Shown: positions 1-8,888, counted from the stretch's first letter. The stretch is 28,523 bases of DNA from JAZRUF01 sp045652405 (GCA_045652405.1 JAZRUF010000076.1:1-28523); one strand, 5' to 3'. Notes: generated by a model not told the origin, from the sequence alone. Numbers and translations: made by a program.

Positions 1-1865
1 GACTTGGAACTCTTGCTGTCATACGCTCTCACGGCGTTCCGTCATCTACCTGTCAGGAACTCGACAGACGCGGGATAAAATACGTCGATGCTACGTGTCC
101 GTATGTCGAAAAAATACACAAGATAGTGCGCGAACATGCTGCGGCGGGTGAGAAGATAATAATAATCGGTGCGCGTTCACATCCTGAGGTTTTAGGTATC
201 TCAGGGCAATGCGAAGGGGCTCTTGTTTTTGAAAATGAAGAGCAATTAAAAGAAGGGCTAACAGAGGTTGAAAACATTGCAACGCAAAGGGTTTGCGTTG
301 TTGCTCAGACTACTATCGGGCGAAAATTTTGGGAAAATTGCTTGGAAATTATAAAAAAAGAGTGTACAAATCATCAAATATTTGATACAATATGTTTTGC
401 TACGAGTAAACGGCAGATGGAAGCCGAAGCGCTTGCGTCTTGTTCGGATATGATGGTAGTAATCGGGGATAGGACAAGCTCTAATACCCGCGGACTAATA
501 AAAATATGCAGTACAGTCTGCGATAATGTGATTCACATTGAAAACGCTCAGGAGCTTGATTTAACGTCCGTGCGAAAAGCGCGCCGCATAGGCGTAACAG
601 CGGGGGCATCTACACCCGATTGGATAATTAAGGAGGTTGTAAACAAAATGAGCGACGAAATCAAAACCAATGCAGCGGAGATCACAAATGTTGCAGAAGG
701 CGAGTCCTTCGCGGAAATGCTTGAGCATTCCTTTAAAACTTTAAATACAGGAGATAAGGCTACCGGCATTGTAACGGCTATTACGCCGACTGAGATTTAT
801 GTTGATCTCGGAACAAAACATGCAGGAATTATTCCGGTTTCGGAAATCAGCGATGATCCGAGCGTAAAAGCGGAAGATGTCTTTAAAGTTGGCGACGAAG
901 TTGAAGTTTATGTTCAGCGTGTAAACGATGTTGAAGGTGTTATTACACTCTCAAAGCGCCGTCTGGATGCTATCAAGAGCTGGGATGATATTGAAGCAGC
1001 ACGTCAGGACAAGCTTGTTGTCGAGGGCATTGTTGTTGATGAAAATAAGGGCGGAATCGTTGTGTCTGTTAAAGGCTCACGCGTATTTGTTCCGGCATCA
1101 CAGACAGGTCTTCCCAAGGAAGCTCCTATGTCCGAGATGCTCAAGCGTAAGGTTAAGCTTCGCATTACCGAGGTAAACCGTCCGCGTAAACGCGTTGTTG
1201 GTTCTATCCGCAGTGTACTTATGGATGAGCGCCGTGCAGCAGCTGAGAAGGTATGGAATGATATCGAAGTAGGTAAGGTTTACAACGGTGTTGTAAAATC
1301 CATGACCTCTTACGGCGCATTTGTTGACATCGGTGGAGTAGACGGTATGGTTCATATCTCCCAGATGTCATGGTCACGCATCGCAAACCCGTCTGAAGTT
1401 TTCAAAATTGGCGATGTAGTTGAAGTTTACGTTATCGCACTTGATGCAGAAAAGAAGAAAATCTCTCTCGGCTATCGCAAGGAAGCTGATAATCCGTGGA
1501 CTAAGTTTATTTCTGAATACAGCGAAGGCGATGTAGCTAAGGTCAAAATTGTAAAGATGATGCCGTTTGGTGCGTTTGCTCAGGTTCTCCCGGGTGTTGA
1601 CGGTCTTATCCACATTTCTCAGATTACAAATCGCCGCATTGCACGTCCGACAGAAGTTCTTGAGGACGGTCAGGAAGTCGAGGCAAAGATTATCGGCATT
1701 GATATGGAGAATAAGAAAATCTCCTTGTCCATGCGTGCATTGATTCCGGGTGAGGAAGATCAGGGCAATGCAAATGCTGAGCCGGCAGAAGGCGAGGACG
1801 AAGTAGTAGCTGTTGCAGAGCCTCAGGCAGAAGAGACTGTTGAGGAAGCTCCTGCTGCTGAATAA
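1..1865 (+). CDS. ispH-rpsA: IspH-S1 fusion: HMBPP reductase joined to ribosomal protein S1 (5' end outside window)
   Basis: The reading frame is open from base 3, so the gene starts before the window. The first ~215 visible residues are the rear of IspH (LytB), the [4Fe-4S] enzyme that reduces HMBPP to IPP/DMAPP in the MEP isoprenoid pathway. Visible hallmarks are RSHGVP, DATCP (second cluster cysteine), DTICFATSKRQ (third cysteine), the SSNT substrate motif and GASTPDW near the end. The first cluster cysteine lies outside the window. From base 648 the protein continues as four S1 RNA-binding domains; the third and fourth are the most canonical (YGAFVDIGGVDGMVHISQ; FGAFAQVLPGVDGLIHISQ). An acidic Ala/Glu-rich tail follows. 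IspH-S1 fusions are known in Clostridia. ATA serves 14 of 23 visible Ile codons before base 648 and none of 33 after it. A strong internal ribosome binding site lies at the junction (separate entry). Confidence 0.95.
   Translation, partial: LGTLAVIRSHGVPSSTCQELDRRGIKYVDATCPYVEKIHKIVREHAAAGEKIIIIGARSHPEVLGISGQCEGALVFENEEQLKEGLTEVENIATQRVCVVAQTTIGRKFWENCLEIIKKECTNHQIFDTICFATSKRQMEAEALASCSDMMVVIGDRTSSNTRGLIKICSTVCDNVIHIENAQELDLTSVRKARRIGVTAGASTPDWIIKEVVNKMSDEIKTNAAEITNVAEGESFAEMLEHSFKTLNTGDKATGIVTAITPTEIYVDLGTKHAGIIPVSEISDDPSVKAEDVFKVGDEVEVYVQRVNDVEGVITLSKRRLDAIKSWDDIEAARQDKLVVEGIVVDENKGGIVVSVKGSRVFVPASQTGLPKEAPMSEMLKRKVKLRITEVNRPRKRVVGSIRSVLMDERRAAAEKVWNDIEVGKVYNGVVKSMTSYGAFVDIGGVDGMVHISQMSWSRIANPSEVFKIGDVVEVYVIALDAEKKKISLGYRKEADNPWTKFISEYSEGDVAKVKIVKMMPFGAFAQVLPGVDGLIHISQITNRRIARPTEVLEDGQEVEAKIIGIDMENKKISLSMRALIPGEEDQGNANAEPAEGEDEVVAVAEPQAEETVEEAPAAE
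630..650 (+). promoter_or_regulatory. Internal Shine-Dalgarno and in-frame ATG at the IspH/S1 junction
   Basis: AAGGAGGT at 630-637 is an 8/8 complement of the usual 16S rRNA 3' end. It is followed after 10 bases by an in-frame ATG (648-650) exactly where the IspH homology ends (after GASTPDWIIKEVV) and the S1 part begins (MSDEIK). Starting here would give a free 405-residue S1 protein from the same mRNA. The sequence match and frame are seen directly; use as a start is inference. Confidence 0.6.
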
Positions 1866-1879
1866 TAAATAAATTATTA

Positions 1880-1926
1880 TTTTACCTCATGTTTGGATAA
1901 AAACAGCATGAGGTAAAAATTTTTTG
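1880..1926 (+). terminator. Rho-independent terminator of ispH-rpsA
   Basis: A 12-bp perfect stem, TTTTACCTCATG (1880-1891) with CATGAGGTAAAA (1907-1918), and a 15-base loop, followed by a T-run at 1920-1925. It sits 15 bases after the ispH-rpsA stop. Confidence 0.9.
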
Positions 1927-1936
1927 TCAATTTCCA

Positions 1937-1965
1937 TTGAAATTTAAAGGAAAATCATGTATAAT
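1937..1965 (+). promoter_or_regulatory. Sigma-A promoter of glyA
   Basis: TTGAAA (1937-1942), 17-base spacer, TATAAT (1960-1965). It lies just after the upstream terminator and about 50 bases before the glyA start, so glyA is an independent transcription unit. Confidence 0.75.
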
Positions 1966-2016
1966 AATTAACATCTATTTATATAAGACAGTTGATGTCT
2001 GAAGGAGATGTAGAAA

Positions 2017-3261
2017 ATGATAAATAATGCAATGGATTTTCTTGCACAATATGATCCGGAGCTGGGCTCAGCTATTAAATCTGAGTATAACCGTCAGCGT
2101 AAAAATATAGAGCTGATTGCGTCAGAAAACTTTGTAAGCCCTGCTGTTTTAGCGGCTGCAGGTACCGTGCTTACCAATAAGTACGCTGAAGGTCTGCCCG
2201 GAAAGCGCTATTACGGCGGATGTGAGTGTGTTGACGTTGTTGAAAGACTTGCTATCGACCGTGCTAAGGAGCTGTTTGGCGCAGAGCATGTAAATGTCCA
2301 GCCGCATTCCGGTGCTTCCGCAAACATGGCTGTATACTTTTCACTGGTAAAACCCGGGGACACTGTATTCGGCATGAACTTAAGCGAAGGCGGCCATTTG
2401 ACTCACGGTAGCCCGGTTAATATTTCCGGTGCATATTATAATATTGTTCCTTACGGTGTTGATGCTGAAACTCACAGAATAGATTATGATAACCTGCAGA
2501 AGCTTGCAGAAGAGCATAAGCCGAAGATGATTATTGCAGGTGCATCTGCATATCCGCGTGTTATTGATTTCCCGCGTATGGCTGAAATTGCAAAATCTGT
2601 AGGTGCATACTTGGTTGTTGATATGGCTCACATCGCAGGTCTTGTAGCTGCCGGCTTGCATCCGAGTCCGGTGCCATATGCTGACGTTGTAACCACAACT
2701 ACCCATAAAACTCTTCGCGGTCCGCGTGGTGGTATCATCATGTGTAAGGAAGAACTTGCAAAGCAGATTGACAAGGCGGTTTTCCCCGGCACTATGGGTG
2801 GTCCGCTTATGCATATCATTGCAGCTAAGGCGGTTTGCTTCGGAGAAGCACTCAAGCCTGAATTTAAGGAATATCAGCAGAAGGTTGTCAACAACGCAGC
2901 GGCTCTTGCAAATGCGCTTAAGCAGTGCGGATTTGACCTTGTGAGCGGCGGTACGGACAATCACCTCATGCTGGTTGACCTGCGCAAGTTTGATCTTACC
3001 GGCAAAGAGCTTGAGAAGAGACTTGACCAGGTTCAGATTACCGTTAATAAGAATACAATCCCCAACGACCCGCAGAGCCCGTTTACCACAAGCGGTATCC
3101 GTATCGGAACTCCGGCGGCTACCACTCGCGGCTTCAATGAGTCTGACATGGCTGAGATTGCACGTCTTATCCATCTTACTGCTACAAACTTTGAGGAGAA
3201 GGCTGATTATATCCGCAACTGTGTTGATGCGCTGTGCGATAAATATCCGCTCTACGACTAA
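2017..3261 (+). CDS. glyA: Serine hydroxymethyltransferase
   Basis: A PLP enzyme of the cytosol that interconverts serine plus tetrahydrofolate with glycine plus 5,10-methylene-THF, the main entry of one-carbon units. The 414-residue length is normal for the bacterial family. Hallmarks in order: NIELIASENFVS near residue 30, KRYYGG near 63, HVNVQPHSGASAN near 91, the substrate/PLP segment VDMAHIAGLVAAG near 201, and TTTTHKTLRGPRGG near 226, whose Lys231 should form the Schiff base. The start is fixed by AAGGAG (2002-2007) nine bases before ATG. It has its own promoter and terminator. The folate link to folC 1.4 kb downstream is probably incidental, as that gene is in a different operon on the other strand. 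Confidence 0.98.
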   Translation: MINNAMDFLAQYDPELGSAIKSEYNRQRKNIELIASENFVSPAVLAAAGTVLTNKYAEGLPGKRYYGGCECVDVVERLAIDRAKELFGAEHVNVQPHSGASANMAVYFSLVKPGDTVFGMNLSEGGHLTHGSPVNISGAYYNIVPYGVDAETHRIDYDNLQKLAEEHKPKMIIAGASAYPRVIDFPRMAEIAKSVGAYLVVDMAHIAGLVAAGLHPSPVPYADVVTTTTHKTLRGPRGGIIMCKEELAKQIDKAVFPGTMGGPLMHIIAAKAVCFGEALKPEFKEYQQKVVNNAAALANALKQCGFDLVSGGTDNHLMLVDLRKFDLTGKELEKRLDQVQITVNKNTIPNDPQSPFTTSGIRIGTPAATTRGFNESDMAEIARLIHLTATNFEEKADYIRNCVDALCDKYPLYD

Positions 3262-3281
3262 TAGTTAAAACTTGTTTATTT

Positions 3282-3317
3282 AACCTGCCATTCTGCGATG
3301 CAGAGTGGCAGGTTTCT
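3282..3317 (+). terminator. Terminator after glyA
   Basis: A long hairpin with AACCTGCCA (3282-3290) pairing TGGCAGGTT (3306-3314). The inner bases 3291-3296 pair with 3300-3305 around a 3-base loop. The following T-run is short (TTTCTT), so partial read-through into rarA is possible; I see no clear promoter for rarA in the remaining ~40 bases. Confidence 0.75.
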
Positions 3318-3354
3318 TAAAAAGATGATTAGGGCTATTGCGAGGTGAGAAGAA

Positions 3355-4596
3355 ATGTCATACCATCCGTTGGCGGACCGGATAAGACCAGAAAGCCTTG
3401 ATGATGTAGTAGGTCAAAGGCATATTTTAGGCAAAGGCGGGATTTTGCGCCGTATAATAGAATCGGGCAATATATCGAATATGATATTTTACGGCCCATC
3501 CGGCACAGGAAAAACAACTGTTGCCAATATAATTGCAAAATCCACAAACAAAAAGCTGTATAGGCTCAATGCAACTACTGCATCAATTTCGGACATTAAG
3601 GATATTATAGCTCAGCTTGATACTCTTATGGCACCGTCCGGTGTTCTACTTTATCTTGACGAAATACAGTATTTCAATAAAAAACAGCAACAGTCGCTTC
3701 TTGAGTTTATAGAAAACGGAAAGATAACGCTTATTGCATCTACCACCGAAAATCCGTATTTTTATGTATATGGTGCGATACTTTCGCGTGCGACGGTGTT
3801 TGAATTTAAGTCGGTGTCGGCAAGCGAGGTAATAGCGGCAATTAACCGTGGCTTTCAAAAGTGTGAACCGATGCTTGAAATTGAGGATGGAGTAGCTGAG
3901 CACATTGCATCAGCTTGCGGCGGCGATGTGCGAAAGTCGTTAAACGCAGTGGAGCTTTTGTGCTCAAGTGCGGAAAATAACAAGGTGACACTTGCTGATA
4001 CGCAGATTATAGCGCAGAAGAGCGCTATGCGTTATGACCGCGAGGGCGATGCCCATTATGACATTCTCTCGGCTTTGCAGAAATCCATACGCGGCTCAGA
4101 CGCTGATGCGGCTGTGCACTATTTAGGGCGTTTACTTGAGGCCGGTGATTTGCCGTCTGCTTGCCGCCGACTGCTCGTGATAGCATCAGAGGATATAGGG
4201 CTTGCATATCCGCAGGCGGTGACTGTTGTAAAATCCTGCGTTGACAGTGCGCTACAGCTTGGGCTTCCTGAGGCGAGAATACCGCTTGCGCAGGCGGCAT
4301 TGTTGCTTGCTACTGCTCCTAAGTCAAACTCGGCTATTGTGGCTATTGATGCGGCTATGCAGGATATACGTGAAGGGAAAAGCGGCGATATACCCGCGCA
4401 CCTGAAGGATTCTCACTATTCCGGTGCTGGGAAAATGGGCAGGGGACTTACTTATAAGTACCCGCACGCATTTGAAAATAATTGGGTGCCTCAGCAGTAT
4501 TTGCCCAATGAGCTTAAGAATAAAAAATATTATGAGTACGGAAAAAATAAGCTTGAACAAGCCAATGAGCGTTATTGGAAAGAAATAAAGAAATAG
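3355..4596 (+). CDS. rarA: Replication-associated recombination protein A (RarA/MgsA) AAA+ ATPase
   Basis: A clamp-loader-like AAA+ ATPase of the RarA/MgsA/WRNIP1 family, which acts on stalled replication forks. The 413 residues match the family. Visible: VVGQRHILG near residue 18, Walker A GPSGTGKTT at 47-55, Walker B with the family pattern LDEIQYFNKKQQQ from about 101, and the sensor-1 region STTENPYF followed by LSRA. The C-terminal RarA block contains YDREGDAHYD, SEDIGLAYPQA, and HLKDSHYSGAGKMGRGLTYK split over the last 80 residues. These C-terminal motifs separate it from RuvB and DnaX. The start is preceded by AGGTGAGAAGAA. It sits between glyA (same strand) and folC (convergent) and shares a hairpin terminator with folC. 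Confidence 0.95.
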   Translation: MSYHPLADRIRPESLDDVVGQRHILGKGGILRRIIESGNISNMIFYGPSGTGKTTVANIIAKSTNKKLYRLNATTASISDIKDIIAQLDTLMAPSGVLLYLDEIQYFNKKQQQSLLEFIENGKITLIASTTENPYFYVYGAILSRATVFEFKSVSASEVIAAINRGFQKCEPMLEIEDGVAEHIASACGGDVRKSLNAVELLCSSAENNKVTLADTQIIAQKSAMRYDREGDAHYDILSALQKSIRGSDADAAVHYLGRLLEAGDLPSACRRLLVIASEDIGLAYPQAVTVVKSCVDSALQLGLPEARIPLAQAALLLATAPKSNSAIVAIDAAMQDIREGKSGDIPAHLKDSHYSGAGKMGRGLTYKYPHAFENNWVPQQYLPNELKNKKYYEYGKNKLEQANERYWKEIKK

Positions 4597-4631
4597 AAAG
4601 AGCCTGATACTTTCATAGTATCAGGCTCTTT
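4597..4631. terminator. Two-way terminator between rarA and folC
   Basis: A perfect 15-bp stem, AAAGAGCCTGATACT (4597-4611) with its complement at 4617-4631, and a 5-base loop. It begins at the rarA stop and ends just before the folC stop. On the minus strand it is followed by T-rich sequence; on the plus strand the T-run is only the end of the stem, so it should work best for folC. Confidence 0.85.
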
Positions 4632-4634
4632 GCG

Positions 4635-5909
4635 TCAATTTAAAAGACTTTTTAACGCGTTTTTAGCAGGTCCTGCCAAATAGAGCGAACCACATACTAA
4701 AACCGCATAATCGGCATCACAGAGCGCGAGAGCGTCTTTTGCCGCTTGGTCGAGCGATGTGTATGTACGTACATCATTACAGAACGGTGTGGCGAATTCT
4801 TTTAAGGTTTCTAAACTGCAGGCTTTGGGTGACTCAGGCAAAACACAGAAAAAAGAATGTGATTTTCCTGCGACTTTTTCAACCATGGTGCGCACGCTTT
4901 TATCCTCAAGACAACCGAAAACAGTTATAAGTTTTTTCTCTTTTAATACCTCATCAATTAAGCTACAGAGAGCATCAATACCGGGGGAGTTGTGAGCGCC
5001 GTCAACTATACATAGTGGCACATTTGAAATTACTTCAGCTCGCGCGGGAAGTTTTGCAGATTTTATGCCGCTTGAGATGTTTTTCTGTGTTATTGGATAG
5101 CCTGCTTTTTGAAGAAGTTTTGCGGCTTCTATTGCGGTGAGTGCGTTTGATATTTGATGCTTACCGTGCATTGAGATATGATATTCTTCGCTTTTGTAGC
5201 TTATTCTTGAGCCTGATAGGGAAATATCGTATATCTTCATGTTGTTCGTGTTGGGGACCACGGCGGGGACACTCTTTTCTTTGCAGTTTTCTGATATCAG
5301 TGATACTATTCCATCGGGTTGGAGCGGTGATATAACCACCTTGGAGCCGGATTTTATAATCCCGCATTTTTCCAAGGTTATTTTTTCATGCGTATCACCC
5401 AAAAACTGCATGTGGTCAAGACCTATGGAAGCGATAACCGAAACAAGTGGAGGGGGGATTATGTTTGTAGCATCCCACTTGCCACCAAGCCCGGCTTCAA
5501 GGCATACAATGTCGCACCCGCATTGTTTAAAGTATGTAAGGGCAATTGCAGTAATTTGTTCAAAGGCGTTTGGAAAGTCTTCCATACCTGATGATATTGC
5601 AGCTACACGCTTGGTGAGATTAATAAGCGCTTCTTTTTCTATAAATTCGCCGTTTACGCAGATGCGTTCGCGAAAATCCTCTATAAACGGTGAGATATAG
5701 GTTCCGGTTTTAAGACCAGCAGAAATAAGAATGCGTGAGAGCATCGTGGTTATGCTGCCTTTACCGTTAGTGCCGGCGATATGTATGAACCTTAAATTGT
5801 TTTGCGGATTGCCAAGAGCGGATAAGAGAAATCTTATCCGCTCTAATGATACAGTTTTTGAAAAACGCGGAATACCTGTCAAGTATTCCAGGGCATCTGA
5901 ATATGTCAT
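4635..5909 (-). CDS. folC: Folylpolyglutamate synthase / dihydrofolate synthase
   Basis: A Mur-ligase-family ATP enzyme that adds glutamate to dihydropteroate or folates, retaining folates in the cytosol. It has 424 residues, as expected. Visible: P-loop IAGTNGKGS near residue 44, SPFIEDFRERICVNG near 78, SIGLDHMQFLGDT with THEKITLEKCGIIK, the domain hinge GKHQISNALTAIEA, and IVDGAHNSPG in the C-terminal domain. The start is supported by TAAGGAG about ten bases upstream on the minus strand. It follows valS with a 27-base gap, the common Firmicute valS-folC pairing, so its expression should depend on the valS T-box. Whether it has both DHFS and FPGS activity cannot be told from sequence. Confidence 0.95.
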   Translation of the reverse strand: MTYSDALEYLTGIPRFSKTVSLERIRFLLSALGNPQNNLRFIHIAGTNGKGSITTMLSRILISAGLKTGTYISPFIEDFRERICVNGEFIEKEALINLTKRVAAISSGMEDFPNAFEQITAIALTYFKQCGCDIVCLEAGLGGKWDATNIIPPPLVSVIASIGLDHMQFLGDTHEKITLEKCGIIKSGSKVVISPLQPDGIVSLISENCKEKSVPAVVPNTNNMKIYDISLSGSRISYKSEEYHISMHGKHQISNALTAIEAAKLLQKAGYPITQKNISSGIKSAKLPARAEVISNVPLCIVDGAHNSPGIDALCSLIDEVLKEKKLITVFGCLEDKSVRTMVEKVAGKSHSFFCVLPESPKACSLETLKEFATPFCNDVRTYTSLDQAAKDALALCDADYAVLVCGSLYLAGPAKNALKSLLN

Positions 5910-5936
5910 AAAGGATGCTCCTTACATATGACGAAA

Positions 5937-8576
5937 TTAGAGATTTGCCAGGCTTTCTTCGATTTTCTTGAGCAAAGATGTGGCTTTTTCAAGCTTTTCG
6001 CGCTCCATAGCGACAACTTTTTCCGGAGCCTTTGCAACAAATTCCTGATTAGAAAGCTTTTTGGAGAGCATGGTGTAGTCCTTAAGTGCCTTTTCGCGCT
6101 CGCGAGTAAGGCGTTCAAGCTCCTTTTCTCGGTCAATAAGCTCACTCATTGGGATGTACAAGTTTGCTGCATTTGTTACGACGGAAACCATGCCAGAAAC
6201 GTCCTCGGGCGCGGTGTCGCTAATTGTAATATCGCTTGCGTAAGCGAGTTTTGCAAGGAACGCGATGCCTGCCTTAAAAGACTCACGCACATCTTCATTA
6301 TCGGAAACAACAATTAGTTGAGCCTTCTTTGAAGGGGGAACATTCATTTCAGCGCGGCGGTTGCGTATGCCGCGAATAGCGTCCATTAGAAGCTCCATTT
6401 TGTTTTCGTCATCACTGAATACCAAAGAATTGCAGAATTCAGGCCAAGAGGAAATCATTATGGATTCACCTTCGTGCGGCAGAGTCTGCCAAATTTCTTC
6501 GGTGATAAACGGCATGAACGGATGTAGGAGTTTTAAAGTGTTGGAAAGGGTATAGCACAGAACGTTTTCTGCTACCAAGCGGCTGTCCTTAGGTGCATCC
6601 TCGGAAAGACGCGGTTTTACAAGCTCAATGTACCAGTCGCAGAAATCATCCCAGATAAAGTCGTAGAGCTTCTGAGCCGCGACACCGAGTTCAAAGCTTT
6701 CAATGTTCTCGGTTACTTCGGAAACCAGACGGTTGTATTTGCTCAGAATCCAGCGATCCGGAAGTTCAAGCTGCTCGGGTTTGGGGAGTTCGCAGTTGTC
6801 GATTGTGAGGTTCATGAGGACAAAGCGCGAAGCGTTCCATATCTTGTTGCAGAAGTTGCGGTTTGCCTCAATTCTCTCCATATGGAATCTGGTATCATTT
6901 CCGGGGGAGTTGCCGGTTGCGAGCGTAAAGCGCAGCGCATCCGCACCGTACTGGTCAACAACTTCAAGCGGATCGACACCGTTGCCAAGAGATTTTGACA
7001 TTTTACGTCCCTGAGAGTCACGTATTATACCGTGGATAAATACGGTTTTAAACGGTTCTTTCTCTAAATGCTCCATGCCGGAGAATATCATACGTGCTAC
7101 CCAGAAGAAGATTATATCGTATCCGGTTACCATTACTGACGTGGGATAGAAGTAATCGAGTTCGGGAGTCTTATCAGGCCAACCGAGGGTGGAGAACGGC
7201 CAAAGAGCAGAGGAGAACCAAGTGTCAAGCACGTCGTTATCCTGAGTCAGGTGCGTGCTTCCGCACTTTTCACACTTTGTCGGGTCTTCGCGGGATACGT
7301 TTACATGACCGCACTCGTCACAGTAGAATGCCGGGATACGATGACCCCACCAGAGCTGACGCGAGATACACCAGTCATGAACATTTTCCATCCAGTTCAT
7401 GTAAATTTTGCTGAAACGGTCAGGAACATATTTAATAGTTCCGTCCGCTACTACGCGGATAGCTTCTTCTGCAAGAGGCTGCATTTTTACAAACCACTGA
7501 GCTGAGGTCATAGGCTCAACAACGGTTCCGCAACGGTAGCAGGAGCCAACGTTATGGCTATGGTCCTCAATTTTAATCAGGTATCCTTGCTCATCTAAGT
7601 CGGCAACTATTTGTTTACGTGCCTCGTAACGGTCTAAACCTTGGTATTTTCCGCCGTTTTCGTTTATGCATGCGTTACCGTCCATGACAAGGATTTCTTC
7701 GAGATTATGGCGTTTACCCACCTCAAAGTCATTCGGGTCATGGCTCGGTGTAATTTTTACACAGCCGGTACCGAAATCCATTTCTACGTATTCGTCAGCA
7801 ATAATCGGGATTTCGCGGTTGACGAGGGGGAGAATGACCATCTTGCCAACCAAGTGCTTGTAACGGTCATCATCCGGGTGAACGGCTACAGCACTGTCAC
7901 CGAGCATAGTTTCCGGGCGTGTAGTTGCGATGGTCAGAAATTCATCAGAGTCCTTAATCGGGTATTTGATATGCCAAAAATGGCCGGCTTTCTCTGAATA
8001 TTCTACTTCAGCATCGGAGAGAGCGGTTGTACATTTCGGGCACCAGTTTATTATACGGCTACCTTTATAGATAAGTCCTTTTTCGTAAAGACGGACAAAC
8101 ACTTCTCTTACGGCTCGCGCGCAAATGTCATCCATAGTAAAGCGTGAGCGGTCCCAATCGCAAGATGAACCGAGACGCTTCTGCTGTTCAACTATACGGT
8201 TGCCAAATTTGTTTTTCCAGTCCCAAACGCGCTCTAAGAATTTTTCACGGCCTAAGTCATAACGCGTAAGACCTTCGCCGCGGAGAGCTTCTTCTACTTT
8301 TATCTGAGTTGCAATTCCTGCATGGTCTGTTCCCGGAAGCCACAGTGCACTGTAACCCTGCATACGCTTTACGCGGGTGAGGATGTCCTGCAAAGTAGAG
8401 TCAAACGCGTGACCAAGATGGAGTTGGCCTGTGACGTTTGGTGGGGGCATAACGATTGAAAAAGGTTTTTTGCTTTCGTCCACTTCGGCGTGGAAATAAC
8501 CTTTTTCCTCCCATGTTTTATAAAGGCGCGATTCAACGCTTTTCGGATCATATACTTTATCAAGTTGTTTTGCCAT
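5937..8576 (-). CDS. valS: Valyl-tRNA synthetase
   Basis: A class Ia synthetase charging tRNA-Val. I start it at the ATG of MAKQLDKVYDPK (8576), nine bases after a perfect AGGAGG (8586-8591), giving 879 residues. An upstream in-frame ATG at 8672 would extend the protein through the T-box terminator and antiterminator and is certainly false. Visible: HLGH at residues 53-56, CP1 editing domain (WCPKC near 179; TIATTRPETMLGDSAVAVHP near 215), CYRCG and MTSAQWFVKM near 346-365, a second Cys pair set (YCDEC, CEKC) near 419-438, VTGYDIIFFWVARM near 483, and KMSKS at 525-529. The last ~70 residues are a Lys/Glu-rich coiled coil, the tRNA-binding arm typical of ValRS. It is first gene of an operon with folC. 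Confidence 0.98.
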   Translation of the reverse strand: MAKQLDKVYDPKSVESRLYKTWEEKGYFHAEVDESKKPFSIVMPPPNVTGQLHLGHAFDSTLQDILTRVKRMQGYSALWLPGTDHAGIATQIKVEEALRGEGLTRYDLGREKFLERVWDWKNKFGNRIVEQQKRLGSSCDWDRSRFTMDDICARAVREVFVRLYEKGLIYKGSRIINWCPKCTTALSDAEVEYSEKAGHFWHIKYPIKDSDEFLTIATTRPETMLGDSAVAVHPDDDRYKHLVGKMVILPLVNREIPIIADEYVEMDFGTGCVKITPSHDPNDFEVGKRHNLEEILVMDGNACINENGGKYQGLDRYEARKQIVADLDEQGYLIKIEDHSHNVGSCYRCGTVVEPMTSAQWFVKMQPLAEEAIRVVADGTIKYVPDRFSKIYMNWMENVHDWCISRQLWWGHRIPAFYCDECGHVNVSREDPTKCEKCGSTHLTQDNDVLDTWFSSALWPFSTLGWPDKTPELDYFYPTSVMVTGYDIIFFWVARMIFSGMEHLEKEPFKTVFIHGIIRDSQGRKMSKSLGNGVDPLEVVDQYGADALRFTLATGNSPGNDTRFHMERIEANRNFCNKIWNASRFVLMNLTIDNCELPKPEQLELPDRWILSKYNRLVSEVTENIESFELGVAAQKLYDFIWDDFCDWYIELVKPRLSEDAPKDSRLVAENVLCYTLSNTLKLLHPFMPFITEEIWQTLPHEGESIMISSWPEFCNSLVFSDDENKMELLMDAIRGIRNRRAEMNVPPSKKAQLIVVSDNEDVRESFKAGIAFLAKLAYASDITISDTAPEDVSGMVSVVTNAANLYIPMSELIDREKELERLTREREKALKDYTMLSKKLSNQEFVAKAPEKVVAMEREKLEKATSLLKKIEESLANL

Positions 8577-8853
8577 TATTTGTTTCCTCCTGTGTATATA
8601 ATAAAACGCCCCATGCATACGCATGGGGCGAAAAAATCCGCGGTACCACCCAAATTGATTTAAAAAATCCACTTAATTAACGGATAACGGCCGCTTGCCG
8701 GAAGCGCTTAATTGGAGAGATGACTCCTTTAGGTGCTTCTGCATCGGGAGAGACGAGCCCAACACCACATCTGCCGGAATTTCAGCGTACATCCGACTCT
8801 CTGTTGATGCTTACATGCCGGGTTTAAGCTCCGTCACAGCATTTTAATATACG
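8577..8853 (-). promoter_or_regulatory. T-box leader of valS-folC (tRNA-Val-sensing)
   Basis: The minus-strand leader holds the T-box core TGGTACCGCG (complement of 8639-8648), preceded by GGG, followed by an intrinsic terminator. Its acceptor-binding bulge reads TGGT, which suits a tRNA with discriminator A, as tRNA-Val has. An upstream Stem I-like region has an AGAGAG motif and a GACGGAGC/GCTCGTC base pairing (8828-8835 with bases near 8753). The specifier codon is not certain; the GTG/GTT triplets in GGTGTT (complement of 8761-8766) are the best candidates. When uncharged tRNA-Val binds, the antiterminator should form and valS-folC be transcribed. Confidence 0.92.
8601..8630 (-). terminator. 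T-box attenuator terminator
   Basis: CGCCCCATGC and GCATGGGGCG (8607-8616 and 8621-8630) form a perfect 10-bp stem with a 4-base loop. On the minus strand it is followed by TTTTAT. It lies between the T-box sequence and the valS ribosome binding site, the usual place for the regulated terminator. Confidence 0.9.
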
Positions 8854-8859
8854 CTAATT

Positions 8860-8888
8860 AATATACAGTATATGAGCGCAATTGTCAA
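8860..8888 (-). promoter_or_regulatory. Sigma-A promoter of valS-folC
   Basis: On the minus strand: perfect TTGACA (complement of 8883-8888), 17-base spacer, TATATT (complement of 8860-8865). The predicted start near 8853 gives a leader of about 275 bases. The -35 lies only 10 bases beyond the stop of the upstream minus-strand gene, with no terminator between, so read-through from that gene could also feed the T-box. Confidence 0.85.

Noticed and set aside
1986..2000. Small hairpin AGACA/TGTCT just before the glyA ribosome binding site
   Set aside because: Only five base pairs and no known riboswitch core nearby; likely chance.
2380..3174. 264-codon open frame on the minus strand within glyA
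   Set aside because: Antisense shadow of a highly conserved gene; no family resemblance and no ribosome binding site worth noting.
5239..5700. 153-codon plus-strand frame opposite folC
   Set aside because: Antisense of conserved Mur-ligase motifs; no coding features.
8577..8672. N-terminal extension of ValRS from an upstream in-frame ATG
   Set aside because: It would translate the T-box antiterminator and terminator; the ATG at 8576 has a perfect AGGAGG at nine bases and matches the family start.
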